From: Chitinophaga pinensis
Lineage (GTDB): Bacteria > Bacteroidota > Bacteroidia > Flavobacteriales_D > Crocinitomicaceae
Reading direction: 5' to 3'
DNA: 64,000 nt
Assembly (NCBI GenBank): GCA_945883825.1
Contig: CAMCYF010000011.1
Location: forward strand, 1 to 64,000
Shown here: in pieces, positions 18,436-27,479 of the stretch
Layout of the letters: every line of letters begins with the position of its first letter
Numbering within the stretch: position 1 is the stretch's first letter
Translations under genes and position numbers: made by a program
The notes under the pieces: generated by a model
What the model saw: only the letters and a program-made list of their open reading frames with translations
The model's database searches: none
What the model was told of the DNA's origin: nothing

Positions 18436-19728
18436 ATGAAGTCAAACAAAAAACTCTTTTTCTTTCTTTTTGTTCTTGCAACTGTAGTTGTTTCTGCTTG
18501 TAAAAAAAAAGATACACTTGTTGGTCAAGGAGTCTTAAATCCTGATGACTATCTTAATGGAATAACCACAGATACCTTTGATTTAGAAACCTATACAATA
18601 GAAGAAGATTCAATAATTACATCAAACCCACCAAATACTGTTTTAGGAAGTTATAAGGACCCAAAATTTGGAGATTTTGATGCTTCTTTTTACACACAAT
18701 TTCGTTTGGGGAGTTTAAACCCTGTCTTTGGTGATCCTAGTCAAATTGTATTGGACTCCTTTGTTTTAGCTCTTGAGTATGCAGGGTATTATGGTGACTT
18801 AAGTGCTCAAAATTTTGAGATTTATGAATTATCAGAAAATTTATCAATAGATAGTAATTATTATTCTTTCTCAAGCAAGTCTGTTAATTCATCTAATTTA
18901 GTTCCAATTGGGAAAGGCGCTATTGTACCAAAACCAAATCAAGCTTCAATAGTTGGAGGTGATTCTTTAGATGCGCAACTGAGAATCCATCTCGATACAA
19001 ATTTTGCTAAAAGTATGATTTTGGAAGCAAATAATGGAGGAACAACCTTTGCATCAAATGAGACATTCCTGACTTTTTTTAAGGGTCTTTACGTAAAGAC
19101 AAACAATCCTACTCAGGCAAATGGGCAAGGTGCAGCATTGTACTTTAATTTAAATGATGCAGCCTCAAAACTCACAATTTATTATAAATTAGCTACTATT
19201 AAAAAAACATTTGACTTCTTAATTAATTCATCATGTGCAGATTTTACACATTTGGAAATAAATAATTTTGGGACTAATATTGCTGCTATTTTACAAAATC
19301 CATCATTAGGGAATAGTGAATTTTATGCTCAAGCATTCAAACATAGGGCTGTTGTAAAAATTAAACATATCAATAAGTTGCCAGATAATACAATTATTCA
19401 TAAAGCTAGCCTAACACTACCAATTCAATATCAAACAAATTATCGCCTTAGCCCAGGAGTAAGTGTTTCAGTAGCCACAAAATTAAAAAGTGCAGACAAT
19501 TACTACACGAGTTTAGGAATATTTGGAGGATTTGAAGAGTATTCTAAACACTTTAGAATTGATTTAAGAGATTATATTCAAGCTGTATTGAATCGTAGTA
19601 TTGACAATACAGGTCTAATTATTTCTCCTCGATTTTTTATAAACTCCGCTGAAAGAATTATTTTTAATGGAAAAAATACTTCTAACAAGAAGAAACCGCA
19701 ATTAATTGTTACTTATACTACCTTCTAA
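18436..19728 (+). CDS. DUF4270 family lipoprotein
   Basis: The 430-residue protein has a signal peptide ending in VVSAC, with the lipidated Cys at 22. TFDLETYTIEEDSIITS, the segment VLGSYKDPKFGDFDASFYTQF (in pieces: VLGSYKDPKFG, ASFYTQFRL), and a C-terminal RIDLRDYIQAVLN with LIISP are characteristic of DUF4270, a Bacteroidota outer-surface family of unknown function. It is six bases after the GT5-like gene and three before glmS. Synteny suggests an envelope role linked to amino-sugar supply, but that is inference. Confidence 0.9.
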   Translation: MKSNKKLFFFLFVLATVVVSACKKKDTLVGQGVLNPDDYLNGITTDTFDLETYTIEEDSIITSNPPNTVLGSYKDPKFGDFDASFYTQFRLGSLNPVFGDPSQIVLDSFVLALEYAGYYGDLSAQNFEIYELSENLSIDSNYYSFSSKSVNSSNLVPIGKGAIVPKPNQASIVGGDSLDAQLRIHLDTNFAKSMILEANNGGTTFASNETFLTFFKGLYVKTNNPTQANGQGAALYFNLNDAASKLTIYYKLATIKKTFDFLINSSCADFTHLEINNFGTNIAAILQNPSLGNSEFYAQAFKHRAVVKIKHINKLPDNTIIHKASLTLPIQYQTNYRLSPGVSVSVATKLKSADNYYTSLGIFGGFEEYSKHFRIDLRDYIQAVLNRSIDNTGLIISPRFFINSAERIIFNGKNTSNKKKPQLIVTYTTF

Positions 19729-19731
19729 ACT

Positions 19732-21576
19732 ATGTGTGGAATCGTTGCATATATTGGAAAAAAACAAGCTTTTCCTATTATACTCAAAGGATTAAAGCGT
19801 TTAGAATACCGCGGGTATGATAGCGCGGGAATTGCTTTAATAAACCAAGATCAACTAAACGTATTTAAAAAAGCCGGAAAGGTTAGTAATTTGGAGGAGT
19901 TTATGCTTCACCAAGACCATAATGGAACTTCAGGAATAGGTCACACTCGTTGGGCCACACACGGAGCACCAACTGACACGAATGCTCATCCCCATGTTTC
20001 TATGGATGGTTCAATAGCACTTATCCATAATGGAATAATTGAAAACTACAATGCTTTAAAGCAAGAGTTAATAAGACAAGGCTATTTGTTTAAAAGCGAA
20101 ACAGATACAGAAGTACTTGTTCATTTAGTTGATTTCATTAGCAAGAAAGAAAATGTGTGGTTTGGAGAAGCCTTACGTTTAGCACTTTTAAACGTTGTGG
20201 GGGCCTATGCAATTGTAGCTATTTCAAAAAACTTTCCTGGTCAAATGGTTGCAGCTCGAAAGAGTAGCCCGCTTGTGGTAGGAATTGGAGAAAATGGAGA
20301 TTTTTATTTAGCATCTGATGCCACTCCAATTGTAGAATACACAAAACGAGTTGTGTATTTAGAAGATGAGGAAATAGCGGTTATTAAGCTAGGTGAGGAA
20401 TTAAAAATATACAACATCTCCGACCAAGAAAAAACAACTTACATTCAACAGCTAGAACTTGAGTTGGAAGCCCTAGAAAAAGGTGGCTACGACCATTTTA
20501 TGCTGAAGGAAATTCACGAGCAGCCTAGATCAATTCATGATTGTTTCCGTGGAAGATTAAATTCAAGCGAAGGTTGGGTTTCATTAGGTGGTTTAAAAGA
20601 GTATGAACAAAAGATGATACAAGCAAAACGTCTTGTTATTGTCGCTTGTGGAACTTCGTGGCATGCAGGGCTTGTTGGCGAGTATTTAATTGAGGAATTA
20701 GCTCGAATAAATGTAGAAGTAGAATATGCTAGCGAATTTCGTTATCGCAACCCAATTATTAGTGAAGAAGATGTTGTTATTGCAATATCACAATCAGGAG
20801 AAACTGCAGATACATTGGCTGCACTTGAATTGGCAAAGTCAAAAGGGGCTACTATTTTAGGAATTTGCAATGTTGTTGGCTCATCTATTTCGCGTATTAC
20901 AGATGCGGGTTCTTACACTCATGCTGGACCTGAAATTGGAGTTGCTTCTACGAAAGCATTTACTGCCCAAGTAACTATTTTAAGTTTACTTGCTCTTTCC
21001 TTAGCTCATAAAAAAGGAACAATTAGTGAATCTGAATTCCGAATATTAATAGCTGAATTGGAAGCTATTCCTGAAAAAGTACAGCGCGTCTTAGAAAATA
21101 ATGCTCATATTGAGAAAATTGCCTTAGAATTTAAAGATGTAACGAATGCACTTTATTTAGGAAGAGGGAGTTTATTTCCTGTCGCTCTTGAGGGTGCTTT
21201 AAAATTAAAAGAAATTTCATACATTCATGCAGAAGGTTATCCTGCCGCAGAAATGAAGCACGGTCCGATTGCTCTGATTGACGAAAATATGCCAATTTTT
21301 GTAATTGCAACTCAGGGGAATTCATACGAGAAAGTTGTATCAAATATTCAAGAAGTTAAAGCTAGAAAAGGGAAAATTATAGCCATCGTAACAGAAGGAG
21401 ATGAACATTTAAAAGAAATTGCTGATTATCATATTGAAATTCCAAAATCACATGAGTTTTTTGTGCCTATTCTTGCAACTATCCCATTCCAGCTTATTTC
21501 CTATCATATTGCCGTAATGAGGGATTGTAATGTTGACCAGCCAAGAAATTTAGCTAAGTCTGTTACAGTGGAATGA
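19732..21576 (+). CDS. glmS: Glutamine-fructose-6-phosphate aminotransferase (isomerizing)
   Basis: The 614-residue enzyme makes glucosamine-6-phosphate for peptidoglycan and LPS. The catalytic N-terminal Cys2 opens MCGIVAYIGKK; GHTRWATHGAPTDTNAHPH is the class II glutaminase block. Two SIS isomerase domains follow (VACGTSWHAG, ISQSGETADT, YLGRGSLFPVALEGALKLKE in part), and the C-terminus DQPRNLAKSVTVE is canonical. Its ATG is three bases after the DUF4270 stop, so it must be co-transcribed. No glmS-type ribozyme is possible with such a short gap. Confidence 0.97.
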   Translation: MCGIVAYIGKKQAFPIILKGLKRLEYRGYDSAGIALINQDQLNVFKKAGKVSNLEEFMLHQDHNGTSGIGHTRWATHGAPTDTNAHPHVSMDGSIALIHNGIIENYNALKQELIRQGYLFKSETDTEVLVHLVDFISKKENVWFGEALRLALLNVVGAYAIVAISKNFPGQMVAARKSSPLVVGIGENGDFYLASDATPIVEYTKRVVYLEDEEIAVIKLGEELKIYNISDQEKTTYIQQLELELEALEKGGYDHFMLKEIHEQPRSIHDCFRGRLNSSEGWVSLGGLKEYEQKMIQAKRLVIVACGTSWHAGLVGEYLIEELARINVEVEYASEFRYRNPIISEEDVVIAISQSGETADTLAALELAKSKGATILGICNVVGSSISRITDAGSYTHAGPEIGVASTKAFTAQVTILSLLALSLAHKKGTISESEFRILIAELEAIPEKVQRVLENNAHIEKIALEFKDVTNALYLGRGSLFPVALEGALKLKEISYIHAEGYPAAEMKHGPIALIDENMPIFVIATQGNSYEKVVSNIQEVKARKGKIIAIVTEGDEHLKEIADYHIEIPKSHEFFVPILATIPFQLISYHIAVMRDCNVDQPRNLAKSVTVE

Positions 21577-21607
21577 TTTAATAAAAATATTTATCTAAAC
21601 TAAAAAA

Positions 21608-22195
21608 ATGGAGGAATTACTTAATTATCTCGGGGTTTCATTCATAATAAGTAAATTTTTACCTTATTTACTTACTATTTTAATTGGAATTGTTTCCTCA
21701 ATACTCATACACAAGCATATTTCAGCTTCTAAATATATACGCATTATAGTTATTATACTAATTACAGCATTGCCTTTTGGAATTTATTTTTCAATTTATC
21801 CTATTTTTGAAGGCGATATAAATAGTGAAGGAGTTATTATTAGAAAAAACTTAGACTTACCAAAGAACAAAGATTTATTAATTATTGCCTTGGCCGATTG
21901 CCCCTTCTGTATTCAATCTCAAAAAACCATAAAAATTATTCATCAAAAAAATAAGAGAATTAAAGCCGAATATATAATTGTAAATGGAACCAAGCAAGAC
22001 TCTATTAGATATGCGCGCATGTTGCACGGTTTTGCAAGCTGTAGAACTGTAAAAAATAGTGTTCCCTTAACTCAAACTATACAAGGTAAATTCCCATCAT
22101 TTATTTTAGTTCAGAAAGGAAGATTAAAAAAAGTCTGGAATAATAATAATTTTAGCGTCAGAGCTTGGGACGAAGTTGTTTCTGGTATCGAATAA
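21608..22195 (+). CDS. Membrane-anchored thioredoxin-like protein with CPFC motif
   Basis: The 195-residue protein is not recognised at family level. Two or three N-terminal membrane helices (about 15-33, 40-62) precede a thioredoxin-like domain: LLIIALADCPFCIQSQKTI places Cys98 and Cys101 in a CxxC, and FPSFILVQKGRLKKVWNN resembles the cis-Pro strand and the following beta hairpin. An additional Cys lies in GFASCRTV. The domain probably acts in envelope thiol-disulfide exchange. The gene starts 31 bases after glmS and ends 60 before dxr; its partner is not evident. Confidence 0.65.
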   Translation: MEELLNYLGVSFIISKFLPYLLTILIGIVSSILIHKHISASKYIRIIVIILITALPFGIYFSIYPIFEGDINSEGVIIRKNLDLPKNKDLLIIALADCPFCIQSQKTIKIIHQKNKRIKAEYIIVNGTKQDSIRYARMLHGFASCRTVKNSVPLTQTIQGKFPSFILVQKGRLKKVWNNNNFSVRAWDEVVSGIE

Positions 22196-22243
22196 TTTTT
22201 TTCTAATTTATAGTGAATTCAAGTAATTCATTTTTCAAAATGT

Positions 22244-22251
22244 TACTTTTG
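22244..22251 (+). promoter_or_regulatory. dxr -7 element TACTTTTG, four bases from ATG
   Basis: This perfect TAnnTTTG is followed by TGGT and ATG. It predicts a leaderless dxr mRNA and fixes the start codon. Confidence 0.6.
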
Positions 22252-22255
22252 TGGT

Positions 22256-23416
22256 ATGTCTGAAAAAATTGGGATTGCCATTCTTGGATCAACTGGGTCA
22301 ATTGGAACGCAAGCATTAGAAGTGATAGAAAATCACCCTGATTATTTTGACTTACAAGTTCTTACTGCAGGAAAAAATGCAGAGTTATTAATTGAGCAAG
22401 CAAAAAAATATCAGCCTAATACAGTTGTTATTGGTGATGAGGATTCCTACCAGAAAGTAAAAGATGCTCTTTGGGGAGAAAATATTCATGTTTATTGCGG
22501 TGAAGAGGCTTTGTTTCAAGTTGTTGAAGCAACAAATGTACATACAGTTCTTACTGCACTCGTAGGTTACGCAGGATTAAAACCAACTATTCATGCTATC
22601 GAAGCAGGGAAAACCATTGCTTTAGCAAATAAAGAAACTTTAGTTGTAGCTGGAGAATTTATCACAAAATTAGCAAGAAAAAAAGGCGTAAATATTTACC
22701 CTGTAGATTCTGAGCATTCAGCTATTTTTCAATGCTTAGTTGGCGAGTTTCACAATCCAATAGAAAAAATATATTTGACGGCTTCAGGTGGTCCTTTTCG
22801 AGGATTTTCTATTTCAGACTTACAAAAAGTAACTTTAGAACAAGCTCTAAAACATCCTAACTGGTCAATGGGAGCTAAAATAACAATTGATTCTGCTTCA
22901 TTAATGAACAAAGGATTAGAGGTTATCGAGGCAAAATGGCTTTTTAATTTAAAGCCTGAGCAAATTGACGTAATCGTTCACCCGCAATCGATTGTACATT
23001 CGTTAATTCAATTCCAAGATGGAAGTATGAAGGCTCAAATGGGCTTGCCTGACATGAAACTACCAATTCAATATGCCTTGAGTTACCCAAATCGTTTAGC
23101 GACAAATTTTCCGCGCTTTAATTTTATGGATTATCCTAACTTAACTTTTGAAGCACCAAATCGTGAGGTATTTAAAAACTTAGACCTTGCATATCGCGTT
23201 ATGGATGAGTTAGGGACAAGTGCATGCGCATTAAATGCCGCAAATGAAATTGCAGTAGAAGCTTTTTTAAATAAAAAAATTAGCTTCTTGGAAATTGGAG
23301 AGCTCAATGAAACAGTTGTAAATGAAACAAATAATATTTTAAATCCTAGCTACCAAGATTACGTTAACTCCGACCAAAATGCGAGAGAAAAAGCACTGCA
23401 ATTACTCCGCAAATAA
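22256..23416 (+). CDS. dxr: 1-deoxy-D-xylulose 5-phosphate reductoisomerase
   Basis: The 386-residue NADPH enzyme commits the MEP pathway to isoprenoids by forming methylerythritol phosphate. The NADPH site ILGSTGSIGTQALEVI is at 9-24; metal/substrate motifs VDSEHSAIFQCL and TASGGPFRGF, the SMGAKITIDSASLMNKGLE block and VHPQSIVHSLI are all present. Its product pathway supplies the IPP/DMAPP used by idi and crtB encoded 5 kb downstream. A lipoprotein gene follows after five bases. Confidence 0.97.
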   Translation: MSEKIGIAILGSTGSIGTQALEVIENHPDYFDLQVLTAGKNAELLIEQAKKYQPNTVVIGDEDSYQKVKDALWGENIHVYCGEEALFQVVEATNVHTVLTALVGYAGLKPTIHAIEAGKTIALANKETLVVAGEFITKLARKKGVNIYPVDSEHSAIFQCLVGEFHNPIEKIYLTASGGPFRGFSISDLQKVTLEQALKHPNWSMGAKITIDSASLMNKGLEVIEAKWLFNLKPEQIDVIVHPQSIVHSLIQFQDGSMKAQMGLPDMKLPIQYALSYPNRLATNFPRFNFMDYPNLTFEAPNREVFKNLDLAYRVMDELGTSACALNAANEIAVEAFLNKKISFLEIGELNETVVNETNNILNPSYQDYVNSDQNAREKALQLLRK

Positions 23417-23421
23417 TACAT

Positions 23422-23913
23422 ATGAAATTAATTCAATTCATAGTAATTCTTATATTTTTTAGCTCTTGTAATAGCCAAAAATTAGCCATACATGTTGAGA
23501 AATGGAAACCCTATTGCGGAGGTGCTAAACCAACAGAAGAAATGTCAAAAGGTTTAAAAACTCCTTTTTCAGGTGAAAAATTTAAATTGTATTTTAAAGG
23601 TAAAACATCTTCAGATAAAATTATAAGGCTTGACGAATACGGAAATTGGAAAGGTAAAATACCAAAGAATGTAAGTTGTGAAATTTATCGATTAGATAAA
23701 ACAATAAGTCTTGATGAACTTCGCAAAAAATACACAAAAGAAATAGGGAAATTTTATACTGTAATTGAAGATAAAGAAATATTTCTTTGGCAAAATCAAG
23801 CTGACTTTATTATTCCAATTGTTACAAAAAAACCAGTCAGTTTTGACATTCAAGACAAATGTTTTGTTGGATTAAATCCATGCATAAAATACATTGGTCC
23901 CTTTCCTCAATAG
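23422..23913 (+). CDS. Hypothetical lipoprotein
   Basis: The 163-residue protein has a signal peptide ending FFSSCNSQ, with the lipidated Cys at about 16. The mature part includes WKPYCGGAKPTEEM, GKTSSDKIIRLDEYGNW, and a C-terminal CFVGLNPCIKYIG. I do not recognise the family; the pattern suggests a small beta-rich periplasmic domain. It lies five bases downstream of dxr, probably co-transcribed, and converges on folA. Confidence 0.7.
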   Translation: MKLIQFIVILIFFSSCNSQKLAIHVEKWKPYCGGAKPTEEMSKGLKTPFSGEKFKLYFKGKTSSDKIIRLDEYGNWKGKIPKNVSCEIYRLDKTISLDELRKKYTKEIGKFYTVIEDKEIFLWQNQADFIIPIVTKKPVSFDIQDKCFVGLNPCIKYIGPFPQ

Positions 23914-23922
23914 AATTAATTT

Positions 23923-24435
23923 TCAAACTTCAATTCTTGAGTAGTGAAAAATTCGAAAAGAATTAGAATGAGCTTCATTTTTTTCTTGGTAACCAATTTC
24001 AGTTTTAGACCAATTTAAAGCATCAAACTCTGGAAAAAAGGTGTCTGCACCAAATATACCATCAATATGGGTTATAAACATTTCTTTTAAAACAGTCGAT
24101 GTTAAAGCCATACTGTAAATTTCACCACCACCAATTATAAAAATAGTTTTGTCGACTTCATTTTTAAAATGTTCTAAGCAAGTTTCAAAAGAATGAAAAA
24201 CAAGACAATTATCAGCAGTAAAATTTTTATTGCGTGTCAGAATAACATTCAAACGGTTTGGAAGAGGACGGTATTTTTCAGGAATAGAATCAAAATTTTT
24301 TCTTCCCATTACTACAATTTGATTTTTAGTTGTTTCCTTAAAAAACTTCATGTCTGAGGGCAAATGCCACATAAGGTCATTGTTTTTTCCAATTCCACCT
24401 TCTAAATCAATAGCAACAATTAATGAAACTTTCAT
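23923..24435 (-). CDS. folA: Dihydrofolate reductase
   Basis: The 170-residue enzyme regenerates tetrahydrofolate with NADPH. SLIVAIDLEGGIGKNNDLMWHLPSD (in pieces: SLIVAIDLEGGIGK, LMWHLPSDMKFF), VVMGRKNFDSIP, LPNRLNVILTRN and IFIIGGGEIYSMAL are the standard DHFR blocks. It starts one base after the thyA stop, so the two form the classical thyA-folA pair, in which DHFR recycles the dihydrofolate that thymidylate synthase makes. Confidence 0.97.
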   Translation of the reverse strand: MKVSLIVAIDLEGGIGKNNDLMWHLPSDMKFFKETTKNQIVVMGRKNFDSIPEKYRPLPNRLNVILTRNKNFTADNCLVFHSFETCLEHFKNEVDKTIFIIGGGEIYSMALTSTVLKEMFITHIDGIFGADTFFPEFDALNWSKTEIGYQEKNEAHSNSFRIFHYSRIEV

Positions 24436-24436
24436 T

Positions 24437-25231
24437 TTAAATGGCTACTGCCGCTTTTATATGTGGATGAGGATCATAATTTTCCAATTCAAAATCCTCG
24501 TATTTGAAAGCAAAAATATCTTTGACTTCAGGATTTATTTTCATTTTTGGAAGTTTTCTAAAATCACGTGTCAATTGTAAATTTGCTTGTTCTATGTGAT
24601 TTGAATACAAGTGAGCATCTCCCAAAGTATGAATAAAGTCGCCGGGTTTTAAATTACATACCTGAGCAACCATTAAGGTCAATAAGGCATATGAAGCAAT
24701 ATTAAAAGGAACACCCAAAAATGTATCAGCACTTCTTTGGTATAACTGACAACTCAATTTTCCATCGGCAACATAAAATTGAAAAAAAGCATGGCAAGGA
24801 GGAAGCGCCATATTCTCAATTTCGGCAACATTCCAAGCAGAAACAATAATGCGTCTTGAATCGGGATTAGTTTTTAACTGAGAAATAATTTTGGTAATTT
24901 GATCAATGTGCCGACCGTCTGCACAAGGCCATGAACGCCACTGAGAACCATATACCGGACCTAAATTTCCATTTTCATCAGCCCACTCATCCCAAATTGA
25001 AACATTGTTCTCTTTTAAATACTGGATATTTGTTTCTCCCTTTAAAAACCAAAGTAACTCGTGAATAATAGACCTCATGTGCACTTTTTTAGTTGTTAAA
25101 CAGGGAAATCCCTCGTTTAAATCAAAGCGCATCTGGTAACCAAAAACTGAAATTGTTCCTGTTCCTGTTCGATCTTCTTTTTTTGCTCCCTTGTCTAAAA
25201 TATGCTGAAGTAAATCGTGATATTGTTTCAT
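24437..25231 (-). CDS. thyA: Thymidylate synthase
   Basis: The 264-residue protein matches the E. coli enzyme in length. It methylates dUMP with methylene-THF. The nucleophile is in [13 protein letters not shown]; the phosphate-binding [18 protein letters not shown] block and the C-terminal [13 protein letters not shown] are intact. It is followed directly by folA. The 255-base gap upstream separates it from the divergent crt operon. Confidence 0.98.
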   Translation of the reverse strand: MKQYHDLLQHILDKGAKKEDRTGTGTISVFGYQMRFDLNEGFPCLTTKKVHMRSIIHELLWFLKGETNIQYLKENNVSIWDEWADENGNLGPVYGSQWRSWPCADGRHIDQITKIISQLKTNPDSRRIIVSAWNVAEIENMALPPCHAFFQFYVADGKLSCQLYQRSADTFLGVPFNIASYALLTLMVAQVCNLKPGDFIHTLGDAHLYSNHIEQANLQLTRDFRKLPKMKINPEVKDIFAFKYEDFELENYDPHPHIKAAVAI

Positions 25232-25408
25232 AAAATTATTGAATTCTCAGAGACTAAATTACTTTAAAATCTTTTACTAAATAAACTGATTTAACACCTT
25301 TTTCTAACAAGTTACTAACTTTAATTTTAAAATAAATATGTTCTATAATCATTATAGATATTAGGAAAATTGACATTTTTTTTATTTTATTTTAAAAAAT
25401 AGTTCATT

Positions 25409-25474
25409 TTGTTTAATCTTTTTTTCATAACATTAAACATTATTGTTTAACTTTACACCACAAATATTAAACAA
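25409..25474 (+). promoter_or_regulatory. Four-half-site operator-like array before the crt/photolyase operon
   Basis: Four copies of a TTGTTTAAT-like nonamer occur in 66 bases: TTGTTTAAT (25409-25417, +), ATTAAACAT (25432-25440, reverse), TTGTTTAAC (25443-25451, +), ATTAAACAA (25466-25474, reverse). The GTTTAA cores form two identical modules of GTTTAA-N16-TTAAAC separated by six bases, a 34-base period. The inner pair forms the palindrome TTAAACA-TTAT-TGTTTAA. The last half-site lies 12 bases before the ATG. Confidence 0.7.
25448..25455 (+). promoter_or_regulatory. Candidate -7 element TAACTTTA of the crt operon
   Basis: This seven-of-eight match to TAnnTTTG is embedded in the third GTTTAA half-site. 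A protein bound to the array would therefore block or contact polymerase directly. Confidence 0.4.
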
Positions 25475-25486
25475 AAACTTTTTATT

Positions 25487-25999
25487 ATGTCAACTTTAGA
25501 ATTTAATGATGCCTTAATTGGAATTGAAAACAACCTAAAATCATTTGCTTTAAGTTTTACGCGCAATAAAGAAGATGCTTCAGATTTGACCCAAGAAACG
25601 ATGTTAAAAGCAATTGTTTATCGTAATTATTACACTCCCCAAACAAATTTTAAAGCATGGGTTTTTACCATCATGCGAAATTTATTTATTAATCAATACC
25701 GTCGGAAAGCAAAATCAAAAACAATTTTTGATAACTCGAAAGATTTATTTTTAATTTCAAATTCTTCAGGACATGAAGAAACAGCTTTAGAAATTATTTC
25801 TGAAAAAGAAATTAAAAGTAAAATTCGTACTTTAGGCGATGAATATAAAGCTCCATTTGAAATGCATTTTCAAGGTTTTAAATACAAAGAAATTGCTGAT
25901 GAGCTAAATATTCCAATTGGCACAGTAAAAAGCAGAATTTTCATTGCACGCAAAAAATTAAGCGATTTACTTCCAGATTACTCGTTTTCTGAAAATTAA
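25487..25999 (+). CDS. ECF-type RNA polymerase sigma factor heading the carotenoid operon
   Basis: The 170-residue sigma factor has region 2 (DASDLTQETMLKAIVYRNYY, NFKAWVFTIMRNLFINQYRR) and region 4 (FEMHFQGFKYKEIADELNI, PIGTVKSRIFIARKKL). There is no anti-sigma gene next to it. Its stop TAA is directly followed by the ATG of crtI, so it belongs to the crt operon and may autoregulate it. ECF factors in similar positions respond to light or singlet oxygen in other bacteria; that is analogy. Confidence 0.92.
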   Translation: MSTLEFNDALIGIENNLKSFALSFTRNKEDASDLTQETMLKAIVYRNYYTPQTNFKAWVFTIMRNLFINQYRRKAKSKTIFDNSKDLFLISNSSGHEETALEIISEKEIKSKIRTLGDEYKAPFEMHFQGFKYKEIADELNIPIGTVKSRIFIARKKLSDLLPDYSFSEN

Positions 26000-27475
26000 A
26001 TGGCAAAAAAAATTACTATTCTCGGTGCCGGTATTTCTAGTTTATCTAGCGCATGTTTTTTAGCCAAAGAAGGTTATGACGTGACTATTCTTGAAAAGAA
26101 TGCAACTATCGGCGGAAGGGGAAGACAATTTTCTGAAAATGGTTTTACCTTTGATATGGGTCCAAGTTGGTATTGGATGCCTGATGTTTTTGAACGATTT
26201 TACCAGCAATTTAACCATACCTCATCAGATTTTTACGAACTAAAACGACTAGATCCTTCCTACAGAGTTTATTGGTCAGATAAAAGCTACACAGATGTTC
26301 CAGCCAACATGAAAGAAATTGAAAATTGGTTTGAATCTTTAGAACCTGGAAGCTCTAAAAAACTTCAGTTATTTTTAAAAGATGCTAAGTACAAATATGA
26401 AGTAGGCATGCAGGACTTAGTTCACAAGCCAAGTTTGAGCATCTTTGAGTTTGCAGACAAAAGAATTTTAAAGGGTTTAATGAACATGCATTTGTTTTCT
26501 TCCTTTTCTAAATATATCCGAAAATATTTTAAGCATCCAAAAATCCTATCACTACTTGAGTTCCCTGTTCTTTTTTTAGGTGCTATGCCCAACGAAACAC
26601 CTGCGCTTTATTCTTTGATGAATTATGCAGATATTTCACTTGGAACTTGGTACCCAAAAGGAGGCATGTATAAATTTGTTGAAGCTTTTGAAAAAATAGC
26701 AAAAGAACAAGGCGTCAAAATTAGAACAAATGCAGAAGTCACTGGCTTTGTAATCGAAAATAATAAAATTATTGCTGCAAAAGTTGGGGAGGAAATTGTT
26801 GAAGGAGATATCTTTGTTTCCGGAGCCGATTACCAACATACAGATGAAAAATTATTAAAAGAAAATGCAAACTATTCTGATAAATATTGGGACAAAAGAA
26901 CCATGGCACCTTCGTGTTTATTGTTTTATGTTGGAATTAATAAAAGAGTGACAAATCTTCAACATCACAACTTATTTTTTGATGAATCACTTGATTTTCA
27001 TGGCAAAGAAATTTACAAGGATCCTAAATGGCCAACAGCTCCCTTATTTTATCTTTGTGTACCCTCTCTTTCAGATGCTACTGTTGCTCCTGAAAATTGC
27101 GAAAATATGTTTTTCCTAATCCCAATTGCACCAAATCTGGAAGACTCAGAAGAAATAAGAGAGAAGTATTTTACTATTTTACTTGAACGTTTACAAAAAT
27201 TAACAGGAAATACAATTAAAGAAAATATTGTTTATAAAAAAAGTTATTGTATTTCTGACTTTAAAAAAGATTACAATGCATTTAAAGGAAATGCTTACGG
27301 CTTAGCAAACACATTAATGCAAACCGCGATATTGAAGCCGAGATTAAAAAGCAAAAAACTTTCAAATTTTTATTATACTGGTCAATTAACAGTTCCTGGT
27401 CCTGGCGTACCTCCTTCAATCATTTCCGGTGAAGTTGTAGCGAAAGAAATTATCAAAACACATAGCTTAAATTAA
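26000..27475 (+). CDS. crtI: Phytoene desaturase (CrtI type)
   Basis: The 491-residue FAD enzyme has the N-terminal dinucleotide fold ITILGAGISSLSSACFLAKE (residues 4-23) followed by LEKNATIGGRGR, and the C-terminal signature YYTGQLTVPGPGVPPSIISGE (YYTGQLTVPGPG, VPPSIISGE) of bacterial CrtI desaturases. It converts phytoene to lycopene or a related polyene at the membrane. Gaps of 0 bases from the sigma gene and 4 bases to crtB show tight coupling. Cyclase or hydroxylase genes are not in the window, so the final carotenoid is unknown. Confidence 0.95.
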   Translation: MAKKITILGAGISSLSSACFLAKEGYDVTILEKNATIGGRGRQFSENGFTFDMGPSWYWMPDVFERFYQQFNHTSSDFYELKRLDPSYRVYWSDKSYTDVPANMKEIENWFESLEPGSSKKLQLFLKDAKYKYEVGMQDLVHKPSLSIFEFADKRILKGLMNMHLFSSFSKYIRKYFKHPKILSLLEFPVLFLGAMPNETPALYSLMNYADISLGTWYPKGGMYKFVEAFEKIAKEQGVKIRTNAEVTGFVIENNKIIAAKVGEEIVEGDIFVSGADYQHTDEKLLKENANYSDKYWDKRTMAPSCLLFYVGINKRVTNLQHHNLFFDESLDFHGKEIYKDPKWPTAPLFYLCVPSLSDATVAPENCENMFFLIPIAPNLEDSEEIREKYFTILLERLQKLTGNTIKENIVYKKSYCISDFKKDYNAFKGNAYGLANTLMQTAILKPRLKSKKLSNFYYTGQLTVPGPGVPPSIISGEVVAKEIIKTHSLN

Positions 27476-27479
27476 GTTT

